Assembly: GCF_002261355.1 (NCBI RefSeq)
Contig: NZ_NEVU01000003.1
Coordinates: 1,240,001 to 1,304,000 of the forward strand
DNA length: 64,000 nt
Direction: 5' to 3'
From: Bordetella genomosp. 12
Lineage (GTDB): Bacteria > Pseudomonadota > Gammaproteobacteria > Burkholderiales > Burkholderiaceae_B
The translations under genes were made by a program, and so were the position numbers. The notes under the pieces are model-generated. The model saw only the letters and a list, made by a program, of their open reading frames with translations, made no database searches and was not told the origin of the DNA. This document shows, piece by piece, positions 43,865-52,546 of this stretch; positions within the stretch are counted from its first letter, which is position 1, and each line of letters starts with the position of its first letter.

Positions 43865-44599
43865 TCAAAGCGCCATGTCGGGCGCCAGTTTGAGCAACAG
43901 CCAGATCATGACCATGGGCCCGGCGTTGAACACCGCATGCAGGGCCATGGAAGCGGCGATGCCACGCCGCACCCGCATCCAGCCCAGCACCAGCCCGGTC
44001 AGCCATTGCGGCAACACCAGCAAGGGCAGCAGCCACCAGGCCATGCTGGTGAAGGAAAAGTTGCTCAGATGCACCGCGGCGAAGGCCAGCGCCACCAGAT
44101 GAAAGACCAGCCCGAAATGGCGGGCATACAGGCGCCGGGGCGCACGCTTGAAGCCGCCCATGCGGCGCGTGCTGTAAATGGCGAGCAAGACAACCGCGGC
44201 GGTGATGCAGGCCGTCCAGAATTGCGCGCCCCAGAACAAGGCGGGCAGGATGGCCGGCACGACCCACAAGGCCTGCAAGGGCCGCCGCAGGCCGTAGCGA
44301 AACAGCATTTCCTCGACCAGGGGCGCCCAGACGACCGCGGCCAGCCAGGGGATATTCTCCGGGTTCATGCGGTGTTGCGCGCCGCCCAGGGTGGCGGCGC
44401 CCACCGCGATAGGGCCCAGCAGGACGAGGTTGAACAGCCACAAGAGCCCGGCCCAGGCCAACAAACGGCCCGGACGGATATTGAGCCACCAATCGGCCAT
44501 CGCCCCGCCGTGGCGCGGGCCGATCCGGCCGGCCAGCGTGGGTCGGCGCACGAAACGCCACCAATCGGCCACTTCCTGGCGCAGCGTCAGGCGCGTCAT
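43865..44599 (-). CDS. CPBP family intramembrane metalloprotease
   Basis: About 244 residues with several membrane spans. Motif 1 EEMLFR (E-E-x-x-x-R), motif 2 FAAVHLSNF with the metal-binding His, and motif 3 HAVFN near the end are all present. These are Abi/CAAX-type membrane proteases; substrate unknown. Its ATG shares the A with the pth stop (TGATG-type), so it is expressed with pth. Confidence 0.88.
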   Translation of the reverse strand: MTRLTLRQEVADWWRFVRRPTLAGRIGPRHGGAMADWWLNIRPGRLLAWAGLLWLFNLVLLGPIAVGAATLGGAQHRMNPENIPWLAAVVWAPLVEEMLFRYGLRRPLQALWVVPAILPALFWGAQFWTACITAAVVLLAIYSTRRMGGFKRAPRRLYARHFGLVFHLVALAFAAVHLSNFSFTSMAWWLLPLLVLPQWLTGLVLGWMRVRRGIAASMALHAVFNAGPMVMIWLLLKLAPDMAL

Positions 44600-45186
44600 C
44601 AGGCGGTATGCAACTGGCGGGTGGCTTGCGCGAAATCCCCGCGCAGCAGGGCCGGAACGATGGCGCGGCAGCGGTCGATGACTTTCTCGATCTCGAGCTG
44701 CTCGTCGCGGCGCGGCGGATGCAGCACGAAGTCGGCGACCTGCTGGGCAAGATTGAGCGTGCGCGGGTGGCCGATGCCGATGCGCAGGCGCCAGAAGTTG
44801 GGCGTGCCCAGCGCGGCCTGGATGTCCTTCAGGCCATTGTGGCCGGCATGGCCGCCGCCCTGCTTCATCTTGACTTGTCCGGGAAGCAGATCGAGCTCGT
44901 CGTGCAACACCAGCACCTGCTCGGGCGCCAGTTTGTAAAAGCGCGCCAGCGCGCCCACGGCCTGGCCGGAGCGGTTCATATAGGTGATGGGCTTGAGCAG
45001 CAGGACGTTCTCGCCCTCGAAGCGGGCTTTGGCGACCTGGCCCATAAAGGCCTTTTCGAGCGTAAAAGACGCGCGCAAGTCATCGGCCAGATGGTCGGCT
45101 AGCCAGAAGCCGGCGTTGTGCCGGGTGGTTTCGTAATCGGGGCCGGGATTGCCCAGCCCGACGATCAAGCGGATCGGTTCGGACAT
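44599..45186 (-). CDS. pth: Peptidyl-tRNA hydrolase
   Basis: About 195 residues. '[21 protein letters not shown]' (key N, H in R-H-N-A-G) near the start, '[13 protein letters not shown]' near residue 68, 'HDELDLLPG' near 95 with the catalytic Asp, and '[10 protein letters not shown]' near 115. It frees tRNA from prematurely released peptides. Start at 45186 is used; the frame extends upstream without support. Lies behind rplY (90-nt gap) as in many betaproteobacteria. Confidence 0.97.
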   Translation of the reverse strand: MSEPIRLIVGLGNPGPDYETTRHNAGFWLADHLADDLRASFTLEKAFMGQVAKARFEGENVLLLKPITYMNRSGQAVGALARFYKLAPEQVLVLHDELDLLPGQVKMKQGGGHAGHNGLKDIQAALGTPNFWRLRIGIGHPRTLNLAQQVADFVLHPPRRDEQLEIEKVIDRCRAIVPALLRGDFAQATRQLHTA

Positions 45187-45276
45187 GATGGCGTGTTTAG
45201 AACATAAAAAACCCTGCGCATGCAAATCGCAGGCGCAGGGTTCGGGGCAGCAGCGGGCGCAAGCCCGGCTGACCTA

Positions 45277-45873
45277 TCAGGCAGCCGGAGCGTCTTCTTC
45301 AGCTTCGGCGGCGCCGCCCTTGACGACGGCGGCAGCAATCACCTGCTCATCGTTCGGGTGCGTGAAGGTCACGCCCTTGGGCAGGACGATGTCCTTCTGG
45401 TGCACCGAGCCACCGCCCAGCAGATCGCCGAGGTTGACTTCGATGAACTGCGGCAGCGCTTGCGGCAGGCAGGTCACTTCCACTTCGGTGATGACGTGGG
45501 AAATGATGGCGGCGCTGAGCTTGACGGCCGGCGAGGTCTCGGCGTTGATGAAGTGCAGGGGCACCTTGGTGTGCAGCGCCTGGTTGGCGTCGACGCGCTG
45601 GAAGTCAACGTGCATGACTTGCTGCTTGTACGGGTGCCATTGGACCGAGCGCAGCAGAACCTGTTCGCTCTTGCCGCCTTCCACCGCCATGGTCAGGATG
45701 GAAGCGTGGAATTGTTCCTTGCGCAGGGCATGGAAAATTTCGTTGTGGTCCAGCTCGATGTTCAGCGGGGTGGCCGTGCCGCCATAAACGATGGCGGGAA
45801 CGCGACCCGCGCGGCGCAGGCGGCGGCTCGCACTCGAACCCTGGACGCTACGCGCAGTGGCATTGAATTTCAT
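45277..45873 (-). CDS. rplY: 50S ribosomal protein L25, general-stress (Ctc) long form
   Basis: About 198 residues: N-terminal L25 domain that binds 5S rRNA ('[26 protein letters not shown]', key residues R-R-L-R-x-x-G-x-V-P-A-I-V-Y-G) plus the C-terminal TL5/Ctc domain ('[19 protein letters not shown]', '[10 protein letters not shown]'), ending in an Ala/Glu tail. Start at 45873 is preferred because the family begins M-K-F-N-A. Between prs and pth, the usual order. Confidence 0.95.
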   Translation of the reverse strand: MKFNATARSVQGSSASRRLRRAGRVPAIVYGGTATPLNIELDHNEIFHALRKEQFHASILTMAVEGGKSEQVLLRSVQWHPYKQQVMHVDFQRVDANQALHTKVPLHFINAETSPAVKLSAAIISHVITEVEVTCLPQALPQFIEVNLGDLLGGGSVHQKDIVLPKGVTFTHPNDEQVIAAAVVKGGAAEAEEDAPAA

Positions 45874-45990
45874 GGAAAAGCTCCAAACAATCTGGCGGAA
45901 CGACCCGCCTGTGTAAAACACGCCAGGCAACATGCCGGCGTGGCATTGGCCCATCGCCGCGACCAGCGACGGGCAAATTCTTGACTGGGT

Positions 45991-46941
45991 TCAGTCGGCG
46001 AACAGCGAGCTGACCGATTCGGCGTTGGAAATACGCAGAATGGTCTCGCCCAGCAGCGCAGCGCAGGACAGTTGGCGGATCTTGCCGCAGGCCTGGGCTT
46101 CTTCGGACAGCGGAATGGTGTCCGTGACGACGAGTTCGTCCAGCGAGGACGAGGCAATACGTTCGACCGCACCGCCAGACAACACGGGGTGGGTGCAATA
46201 AGCGTAAACGGCGCCGGCGCCACGGTCTTTGAGGGCCTGGGCAGCCTTGCACAGCGTGCCGGCGGTATCGACCATGTCGTCCATAATGATACAGGTCCGG
46301 CCATCCACCTCACCGATGATGTTCATCACTTCGGAGACGTTGGCGCGCGGGCGGCGCTTGTCGATGATGGCCAGGTCGGCTTCGAGCTGCTTGGCCAGCG
46401 CGCGGGCGCGCACCACGCCGCCGATGTCGGGCGATACGACGACCAGGTTGGACAGATTGCGGCGCCACAGATCGCCCAGCAGGATCGGACCCGCGTAGAT
46501 GTTATCCACGGGGATGTCGAAAAAGCCCTGGATCTGGTCGGCGTGCAGGTCCATGGTCAGGACGCGGTCGACGCCGGCGACTTGCAGCATGTTGGCCACG
46601 ACCTTGGCCGAGATGGCGACGCGGGCCGAACGCGGGCGGCGGTCCTGGCGGGCGTAGCCGAAATACGGGATGGCGGCCGTGATGCGGCCGGCCGAGGCGC
46701 GGCGCAGGGCATCGACCATCACCATGATTTCCATCAGGTTGTCGTTGGTCGGCGCGCAGGTCGGCTGGAGCACGAAAACATCCTTGCCGCGAACGTTTTC
46801 ATTGATCTCGACCATCACCTCGCCATCCGAGAAGCGGCCCACGGTCATTTTGCCGAGGGACATGTCCAGATGGTTGACTACGTCCACGGCGAGGCGGGTG
46901 TTTGCCGTGCCCGTGAAAATCATGAAGCTGTCGTTTGCCAT
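45991..46941 (-). CDS. prs: Ribose-phosphate pyrophosphokinase
   Basis: About 316 residues, standard length. '[23 protein letters not shown]' near residue 38, '[10 protein letters not shown]' near 99 (ATP loop), '[17 protein letters not shown]' near 132 (metal site), and the PRPP loop '[18 protein letters not shown]' near 219. It makes PRPP from ribose-5-phosphate and ATP for nucleotide, His and Trp synthesis. Downstream of tRNA-Gln with a terminator in between. Confidence 0.97.
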   Translation of the reverse strand: MANDSFMIFTGTANTRLAVDVVNHLDMSLGKMTVGRFSDGEVMVEINENVRGKDVFVLQPTCAPTNDNLMEIMVMVDALRRASAGRITAAIPYFGYARQDRRPRSARVAISAKVVANMLQVAGVDRVLTMDLHADQIQGFFDIPVDNIYAGPILLGDLWRRNLSNLVVVSPDIGGVVRARALAKQLEADLAIIDKRRPRANVSEVMNIIGEVDGRTCIIMDDMVDTAGTLCKAAQALKDRGAGAVYAYCTHPVLSGGAVERIASSSLDELVVTDTIPLSEEAQACGKIRQLSCAALLGETILRISNAESVSSLFAD

Positions 46942-47003
46942 GATGCAGATGATGGTCGTTTAACACTGAACGGGGCGCGAAAAACCGCGACAACCCGCAA
47001 AAC

Positions 47004-47056
47004 AAAAAAGCTGCTGAACCTGAGCCAGTCTGAAGGCGGAGTTCAACAGCTTTTTT
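47004..47056. terminator. Bidirectional hairpin terminator after tRNA-Gln
   Basis: AAAAAAGCTG(C)TGAAC pairs with GTTCAACAGCTTTTTT around a ~20-nt loop, giving T-runs on both strands. On the minus strand it follows the tRNA 3' end by about 12 nt, so it ends the ispE-tRNA transcript and separates it from prs. Confidence 0.75.
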
Positions 47057-47067
47057 ATGTATTGGTT

Positions 47068-47144
47068 TGGCTGGGGAGGAAGGATTCGAACCTTCGCATG
47101 CCGGAATCAAAATCCGGTGCCTTAACCAGCTTGGCGACTCCCCA
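47068..47144 (-). tRNA. tRNA-Gln (anticodon TTG)
   Basis: 77 nt read on the minus strand, with encoded CCA. The acceptor TGGGGAG pairs with CTCCCCA, discriminator G, then CCA. The anticodon arm is CGGAT-TTTGATT-CCG type with TTG at the anticodon position, and the T arm GAAGG-TTCGAAT-CCTTC is perfect. It begins one nucleotide after the ispE stop codon, so it must be cut out of the ispE transcript or have an internal promoter. Confidence 0.97.
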
Positions 47145-47145
47145 A

Positions 47146-48072
47146 CTAGCTTGCAATCCAACTTCGCAGCGGATGCTCGTTTAACCCGGCGCATGCCTTG
47201 ATCAAGCGAAAACCCAACTGAAATTCGGGCTGCGTTTCGCTGACTGTTTTGCCAGCGCCGCGCATTGTAGCGGTATTTTCGAACTTTGCCAAAACGCCTT
47301 CAGCTTGACTGGCTGCAGACAGTGTTGGGTACTCGGCAAATAAACATGCACCAGACCCGGACATTCGAACCCGGATACCGAGCTCAGCCAGCCCCCGGAC
47401 ACAAGCCTCAATCTGAGGATAGAGCCGGAAAACCACCGCTTCCATGTCATTTTGACCGAAGCCAAAATTAGGCAAAGCAAGAAAGTCCGTAATTCTGACG
47501 CGTTTTGAATTGCGTGTCAAATCAGGGGCGGAAAAAATCTCACCGGTGGGCACGCTGGCGTCGGGCTGCAGCAGCAGATAGGCGGCCTGCGGCAGGCTGA
47601 CGGCCTGCAGGTCTTCGCCCACGCCCTGCGCGAAGGCCGATTGCCCGAAAACGAACACCGGCACATCGGCGCCCAGCGGCAGGGCCAGCGCCATGAGGTC
47701 GCGACGCGACAGGCCGCAGCCCCACAGGCGGTTCAGGGCGATGAGCGTGGTGGCCGCATCGCTCGACCCGCCGCCCAGGCCTCCGCCTTGCGGAATGCGC
47801 TTGACCAGCCCGATGCGCGCGCCCTGGCGCACGCCGCAGGCCGCCTGCAAGGCGCGCGCGGCGCGCACGATGAGGTCTTGTTCGGGCGCCACGCCAGGCA
47901 GCGTATAGGCCCGCTCGATCACCCCGTCCGGCCGCGCCTCGAAAGACAGGGTGTCACACAGGTCCACGAAGCGGAACACGCTTTGCAGCAGATGGTAGCC
48001 ATCGGAGCGCCGGCCCACGATGTGCAGAAAGAGATTGAGTTTGGCCGGCGCGGGAACGTCGTAAAGCGTCAC
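47146..48072 (-). CDS. ispE: 4-diphosphocytidyl-2-C-methyl-D-erythritol kinase
   Basis: About 308 residues. 'PAPAKLNLFLHIVGRRSDGYH' near the start (key P-A-K-L-N-L and D-G-Y-H), the GHMP ATP loop 'IPQGGGLGGGSSDAATTL' near residue 105, and 'VRMSGSGACLFAE' near 270. MEP isoprenoid pathway kinase. GTG start at 48072 begins directly with the conserved N-terminus; the frame continues upstream into lolB without support. Ends one base before tRNA-Gln. Confidence 0.95.
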   Translation of the reverse strand: MTLYDVPAPAKLNLFLHIVGRRSDGYHLLQSVFRFVDLCDTLSFEARPDGVIERAYTLPGVAPEQDLIVRAARALQAACGVRQGARIGLVKRIPQGGGLGGGSSDAATTLIALNRLWGCGLSRRDLMALALPLGADVPVFVFGQSAFAQGVGEDLQAVSLPQAAYLLLQPDASVPTGEIFSAPDLTRNSKRVRITDFLALPNFGFGQNDMEAVVFRLYPQIEACVRGLAELGIRVRMSGSGACLFAEYPTLSAASQAEGVLAKFENTATMRGAGKTVSETQPEFQLGFRLIKACAGLNEHPLRSWIAS

Positions 48073-48083
48073 GATGTTGCGGT

Positions 48084-48671
48084 TCAGGCCGGGTTGACGA
48101 CCAGGCGCACCACGATGCGGCGGCCTGCCTCCTGACGCTCGAGCATGAGCAATTGCGGGCCCGCGCTGTCGTAGCGCGACAACTGCACCGACCAGCCCCC
48201 TTGCTCGAAGCGCGCCAGATGGCCGGCTTCGTCGCGGCGCACGGATTGCGCCTCGGGCTGACTGGCCAGCCGGCCGCGCAACCAATCGCGCAAGCCGGAT
48301 ACCGGCACGGGGCTGCCCAGGGCGTCTTCGGCCAGCGTATCGGGATCGTCGGCCTGCAAACTGGAACCGTTGGCCCGCGTCAGTTGCGCCGAGCCGGGCC
48401 GGCCCTGCACCCGCGCTTCGGTCGAGCCCAGGGGGTTGGTCAGGTCCAGCACATATTCACGGCCATTGTCCTGCCACTGAAAGCCGCCCTGCACCGCCTG
48501 CTGGCGGCCGTCGGCTTCGGTGGCGGTAATGGCGAAACGCCCGGCCCGCGTGAAACTGTCCCCGGCCACGCCCTGCGATTTGGGCAGGCTGGAACAGGCC
48601 GCGATCAGGCCCACCGACAACACCAGCCCCAGGCGGGCGGCGCGCGTCAGCCACGCACGGCGCGGACTCAC
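48084..48671 (-). CDS. lolB: Outer membrane lipoprotein insertase LolB
   Basis: About 195 residues. A signal ending in the lipobox 'LIAACSS' (Cys near residue 26) shows a lipoprotein, with Ser after Cys favouring the outer membrane. The body reads 'GRFAITATEADGRQQAVQGGFQWQDNG' and 'LDLTNPLGSTEARVQG' (key residues), matching the LolB unclosed barrel. It receives lipoproteins from LolA. Overlaps the TPR gene by ATGA and precedes ispE by 11 nt, the normal order. Confidence 0.9.
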   Translation of the reverse strand: MSPRRAWLTRAARLGLVLSVGLIAACSSLPKSQGVAGDSFTRAGRFAITATEADGRQQAVQGGFQWQDNGREYVLDLTNPLGSTEARVQGRPGSAQLTRANGSSLQADDPDTLAEDALGSPVPVSGLRDWLRGRLASQPEAQSVRRDEAGHLARFEQGGWSVQLSRYDSAGPQLLMLERQEAGRRIVVRLVVNPA

Positions 48672-50494
48672 GGCTGCACTCCGAGGCGCTTCATGGTGTC
48701 GAGCACCGTGCCGTTCTTGGGATCCTTGCGGTAGGCCTCGCGCAACAGGGTCTCGGCCTCCGGACGCTGGCCTTGCGCCAACAAGACTTCAGCCAGATGG
48801 GCCGCGATATCCGGCTCGGGCCGCTTGGCGTACGAGCGCTTGAGATACTCGGCCGCGGCCGGCAGATCGCCGATGCGGAATTTGACCCAACCCATGCTGT
48901 CGAGGATGAAGGGGTCGTCGGGGGACAACTCCAGCGCCTGGGTGATCAGATCCAGGGCTTCGGGCAGGCGTTGCTTGCGATCGGCCAGCGTGTAGCCCAG
49001 CGCGTTGTAGGCATGCGCATGCTCGGGGTCGAGAGCGATAACCTGGCGCAGCAGCTTCTCGAGCTGGTCGATCTGGCCGCGGCGCTCTTGCAGCATGGCC
49101 AGCTCATACTTGATTTCGACCGTATCGGGCATGGCCTGGTCGGCCTTGATCAGCAAGGCGGCGGCCTGATCGATGCGGTCGGCATCGCGCAGAATCTGCG
49201 CCTTGGTCAACACACCCAGCGTGCGCTCTTCGTCATCCTGGGGGCCGGCGGCGTCGACCAGCGCCAGCGCCTCGTCGATGCGGCCCTGGCGGGCGCGCAG
49301 CGTGGCCTGGCGCATGTGCGCGCCATAACGCATCGAGGGGTCGTCGATGCGCCCCAGCTCGGCGATGGCTTCGTCGTACTGGCCCTGATCTTCGGCAATG
49401 CGCGACAGCAGCACATGCGCATCCGCGGCGGCCGCGCCGGCATCGGAGGCGCCGGGCACGGTGGCCTGTTTGCGCTGATCCTGTACGTCCAGGTATTGCT
49501 TGAGCAGCGAACGCGCCTGATCCAGATGATTGGCCTTGTAGGCCAGCTGCGCCTGCATGAAAAGGAGATCGAAATCCTCGGGCGAGCGACGCGCCATGGC
49601 CGACAGCTCTGCCTGAGCGCCATCGTAATCGCCGCGCTCGGCCATCAGGCCGGCCAGCATCAGATGCAGCTTGCGGGCATTGGGGTTGCGCGCAATGAAC
49701 GCGCGCGCGGCCTCTTCGGCGCGGGCCGGGTCGACGCGCGCGCCATACTCGAGCACGCGCTGGGCGGCAGCCTCCGAGCGCGGGTCGGCCGCCAGCGCGG
49801 CGCGGGCCTCGCTGTCGGCGCGCGGGAAGTCACCCGCGGCCTGCGCCACATCGGCCAGGGCCAGATGCGCGGCAGGCAACTTGCGGACATTGTCGGAGAG
49901 CGCTTCGTCGAGAATGCGCAAGGCAAGGCGGCGGTCGTTCAGGCGGCTGAGCACGCCCATGGCCTGGGTGATGCCGGCCACTTTATCGGGCGTGGCGTCG
50001 ATACGCTGGCGCAAGGCCTGAGCCAGGCCTTTGGTCTGCCCATTGGCCGCAGCCAGCGCCAGCTCGGTGGAGCTGGCTTCGATATCGCCGGGCGACAGCC
50101 GGGCCCAGACGCGCGAAGCATCCAGCGCGCCGGGCAGATTGCCGCCGGCCAACTGGAACTCCAGCGCGCGCCGCGCCAGGCGCGGATCGCTGGTCTCGCG
50201 CGCCAGATTGAGCAAGGTGGTGGCCGCCGGGCCATACAGACCCCGCTGCGCGGCGATCTCAGAGGCCAGAATGCGGTAAAAAATGTCGCCCGTGAGGCTG
50301 ACATCGGGCAGACGGCCCGGGTGCAAGCGGATAACCTGGGTTTCCGGTTGCCGCGGCGCCTCGATGAGCCGGGGCCCCGTGGCGTCCCGCGAAGGGCGCG
50401 TCTCGGCGGCATGGGCAGTGACCGCCTGCACACTCGTCAGCGCCAATGCCAACGAGGCCAATCCGAAATTAATGTGTTTGAGCGACAACTTCAC
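48668..50494 (-). CDS. Secreted tetratricopeptide-repeat protein
   Basis: About 608 residues from a GTG at 50494, giving a clean Sec signal 'KLSLKHINFGLASLALALTSVQAVTAHA'-type stretch (charged start, hydrophobic core, A-x-A near residue 25). An ATG at 50542 would add 16 residues before the signal and leave only 13 bp to the divergent mutM start. The mature part is a long series of TPR-like helix pairs, clearest at the end: 'ALDPEHAHAYNALGYTLADR', 'ELSPDDPFILDSMGWVKFRIGD', 'AAEYLKRSYAKRPEPDIAAHLAEVL' (key residues). Probably a periplasmic or outer-membrane-associated scaffold; exact role unknown. Confidence 0.85.
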   Translation of the reverse strand: MKLSLKHINFGLASLALALTSVQAVTAHAAETRPSRDATGPRLIEAPRQPETQVIRLHPGRLPDVSLTGDIFYRILASEIAAQRGLYGPAATTLLNLARETSDPRLARRALEFQLAGGNLPGALDASRVWARLSPGDIEASSTELALAAANGQTKGLAQALRQRIDATPDKVAGITQAMGVLSRLNDRRLALRILDEALSDNVRKLPAAHLALADVAQAAGDFPRADSEARAALAADPRSEAAAQRVLEYGARVDPARAEEAARAFIARNPNARKLHLMLAGLMAERGDYDGAQAELSAMARRSPEDFDLLFMQAQLAYKANHLDQARSLLKQYLDVQDQRKQATVPGASDAGAAAADAHVLLSRIAEDQGQYDEAIAELGRIDDPSMRYGAHMRQATLRARQGRIDEALALVDAAGPQDDEERTLGVLTKAQILRDADRIDQAAALLIKADQAMPDTVEIKYELAMLQERRGQIDQLEKLLRQVIALDPEHAHAYNALGYTLADRKQRLPEALDLITQALELSPDDPFILDSMGWVKFRIGDLPAAAEYLKRSYAKRPEPDIAAHLAEVLLAQGQRPEAETLLREAYRKDPKNGTVLDTMKRLGVQP

Positions 50495-50555
50495 GCGGCC
50501 CGTCCGGTTGATGGCACAATCTTTGTACACGTAATTGTCCATCTTACACTGGCTC

Positions 50556-51383
50556 ATGCCGGAACTGCCTGAAGTCGAAACCACGCGCCGAGGAATCGAC
50601 GCCATCATCAAGGGCCAGGCCTTGCGCCGCCTGGTGGTCCGGGAGCCGCGCATGCGCTGGCCCATTCCCGCCGACTTGCCCGCCCTGCTGGCCGGCCGCC
50701 CCGTCCTGGCCACCGACCGCCGCGGCAAGTATCTGCTGCTGCGTTTCGAGCATGGCGTGCAGATCGTTCACCTGGGCATGTCCGGCTCCTTGCGCCGCGT
50801 CGGGCTGGACGAGGCGCCGCGCAAGCACGATCACGTCGATTGGGTCTTCGACCACGCGATCTTCCGGCTGCACGATCCCCGCCGCTTCGGCGCCGTGCTT
50901 TGGCACCCGGCCGACACGGGCCCGGTCGAGCGCCACCCGCTGCTCATCGGGCTGGGCATCGAACCCTTCGATCCGCGCTTTGACGGCAAATGGCTGCACG
51001 ATCAGTTCCGCGGCAAACGCGTGGCCATCAAACAGGCCTTGCTGGCCGGCCACGCCGTGGTCGGCGTGGGCAATATTTATGCCTCCGAAAGCCTGTTTCG
51101 CGCCGGCATCGACCCGCGGCTGCCCGCCGGCAAGCTGTCCGGCCCGCGCTGCGAACGGCTGGCGCAGGCCGTGCGCGCCACCCTGACCGACGCCCTGGCC
51201 TCCGGCGGCAGCACCTTGCGCGATTACGTCGGCGCCAGCGGCGAGCCCGGCGCCTACTTCACCATCCATGCGGCGGTATACGAGCGCGCGGGCCAGCCCT
51301 GCCGCGTCTGCGGCACGCCCATCCGCCGCATCGTGCAGGGGCAGCGGGCCACCTATTTCTGCCCGCATTGCCAAAAACGCTAG
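50556..51383 (+). CDS. mutM: Formamidopyrimidine-DNA glycosylase
   Basis: About 275 residues. Starts [13 protein letters not shown], where Pro2 is the catalytic imine-forming residue and Glu3 the acid; 'HLGMSGSLR' near residue 73, '[16 protein letters not shown]' near residue 170, and the zinc finger C-R-V-C ... C-P-H-C at the C-terminus. Repairs 8-oxoguanine. Divergent from the TPR gene. Confidence 0.97.
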   Translation: MPELPEVETTRRGIDAIIKGQALRRLVVREPRMRWPIPADLPALLAGRPVLATDRRGKYLLLRFEHGVQIVHLGMSGSLRRVGLDEAPRKHDHVDWVFDHAIFRLHDPRRFGAVLWHPADTGPVERHPLLIGLGIEPFDPRFDGKWLHDQFRGKRVAIKQALLAGHAVVGVGNIYASESLFRAGIDPRLPAGKLSGPRCERLAQAVRATLTDALASGGSTLRDYVGASGEPGAYFTIHAAVYERAGQPCRVCGTPIRRIVQGQRATYFCPHCQKR

Positions 51384-51413
51384 CCCCATCAGAATTCGTC
51401 TATAACAAACGTA

Positions 51414-51442
51414 TTGCACAAAAACGAACGCCTCGCTATAGT
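51414..51442 (+). promoter_or_regulatory. Sigma70-type promoter of the MBL-fold gene
   Basis: TTGCAC at 51414-51419 and TATAGT at 51437-51442 are separated by exactly 17 bp; the predicted start lies about 50 bp upstream of the ATG at 51502. Confidence 0.65.
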
Positions 51443-51501
51443 CTCCGCCAGACGCGCCCGCCATACAGAGCGCGCGCACCCTATCAAGAACAGGAGACAA
51501 C

Positions 51502-52455
51502 ATGAGCAAGCAATTCGCGTCGCATGCCGATCTGCAGGACAAGGTGGTGTCCTTCGAGAAGCTTTCCGATAACGCCTATGCCTATACGGCCGAGGGCGAT
51601 CCGAATACCGGCGTGATCATTGGCGACGAGGCCGTGATGGTGGTCGATACCCAGGCCACGCCCGTCATGGCCCAGGATGTGATCCGCCGCATCCGCGAGG
51701 TCACCGACAAGCCGATCAAATACATCCTGCTGTCGCATTACCACGCCGTGCGCGTGTTCGGCGCGTCGGCCTATCAAGCGCAGGAGCTCCTGGCCAGCCG
51801 CGACACCTGGGACCTGATCGCCGAACGCGGCGAACAGGACAAGGCCAGCGAGATCGGCCGTTTTCCGCGTCTGTTCCGCAACGCCGAATCGATTCCCCCC
51901 GGCCTGGTATGGCCCACCATGACCTTCAAGGGCGAGATGACGGTCGACCTCGGCAACCTGGAAGTCAAGCTGCTGCAAGTCGGCCGCGGCCATACCAAGG
52001 GCGACACCATCGCCTGGCTGCCCGAACAGAAAATCCTGTTCGCCGGCGACCTGGTCGAGTACCAGTCCACTCCGTATTGCGGTGACGCGTACTTCCGCGA
52101 TTGGCCCACCACGCTGGACACCCTGGCTGGCTTTGCCGCCGAAAAAATGGTCCCCGGCCGCGGCCCGGCACTCAAGGACGCCGAAGAAGTGCGCCGCGGG
52201 CTGGCCGGCACGCGCGCCTTCCTGACCGACCTGTACGGCGCGGTCAATCGCGGCGTGGCCGAAGGCAAAGATCTCAAGACTCTCTACCGCGAGGTCTATG
52301 ACTTCATGAAGCCGCGTTACAGCGACTGGGTGATTTTCGACCACTGCATGCCTTTCGATGTCTCGCGCGCTTACGACGAGGCCCAAGGCATCGTGGATCC
52401 GCGCATCTGGACCGACAAGCGCGACATCGAGATGTGGCAGCAGCTCGAAGGCTGA
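51502..52455 (+). CDS. MBL-fold metallohydrolase with altered metal motif
   Basis: About 317 residues. Metallo-beta-lactamase fold: 'TGVIIGDEAVMVVDTQATP', 'YILLSHYHAVRVFGAS' near residue 77, 'GRGHTKGDTIAWLPEQKILFAGDLVEY' (key G-H-T-x-G-D and A-G-D) near residue 160. The usual H-x-H-x-D-H reads H-Y-H-A-V-R, so the Asp and second-site His are replaced and a single-metal or non-hydrolytic site is possible. RBS AGGAGA precedes the ATG. Followed by an FAD monooxygenase gene 91 nt downstream, so it may act on an intermediate of that pathway. Confidence 0.85.
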   Translation: MSKQFASHADLQDKVVSFEKLSDNAYAYTAEGDPNTGVIIGDEAVMVVDTQATPVMAQDVIRRIREVTDKPIKYILLSHYHAVRVFGASAYQAQELLASRDTWDLIAERGEQDKASEIGRFPRLFRNAESIPPGLVWPTMTFKGEMTVDLGNLEVKLLQVGRGHTKGDTIAWLPEQKILFAGDLVEYQSTPYCGDAYFRDWPTTLDTLAGFAAEKMVPGRGPALKDAEEVRRGLAGTRAFLTDLYGAVNRGVAEGKDLKTLYREVYDFMKPRYSDWVIFDHCMPFDVSRAYDEAQGIVDPRIWTDKRDIEMWQQLEG

Positions 52456-52546
52456 ATCCCGCCTGATCCCCCCGGCGCCGGCCCCCGATAGAGCGGGCCG
52501 CGCCTCGTTACGCCTCAATACAAGAAAAACCACGCAGGAGACCGTC

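Noticed and set aside
47068-47144. tRNA-Gln as the attachment site of the island
   Set aside because: No copy of the tRNA 3' end is seen at either island edge, and ychF, pth, rplY and prs lie between.
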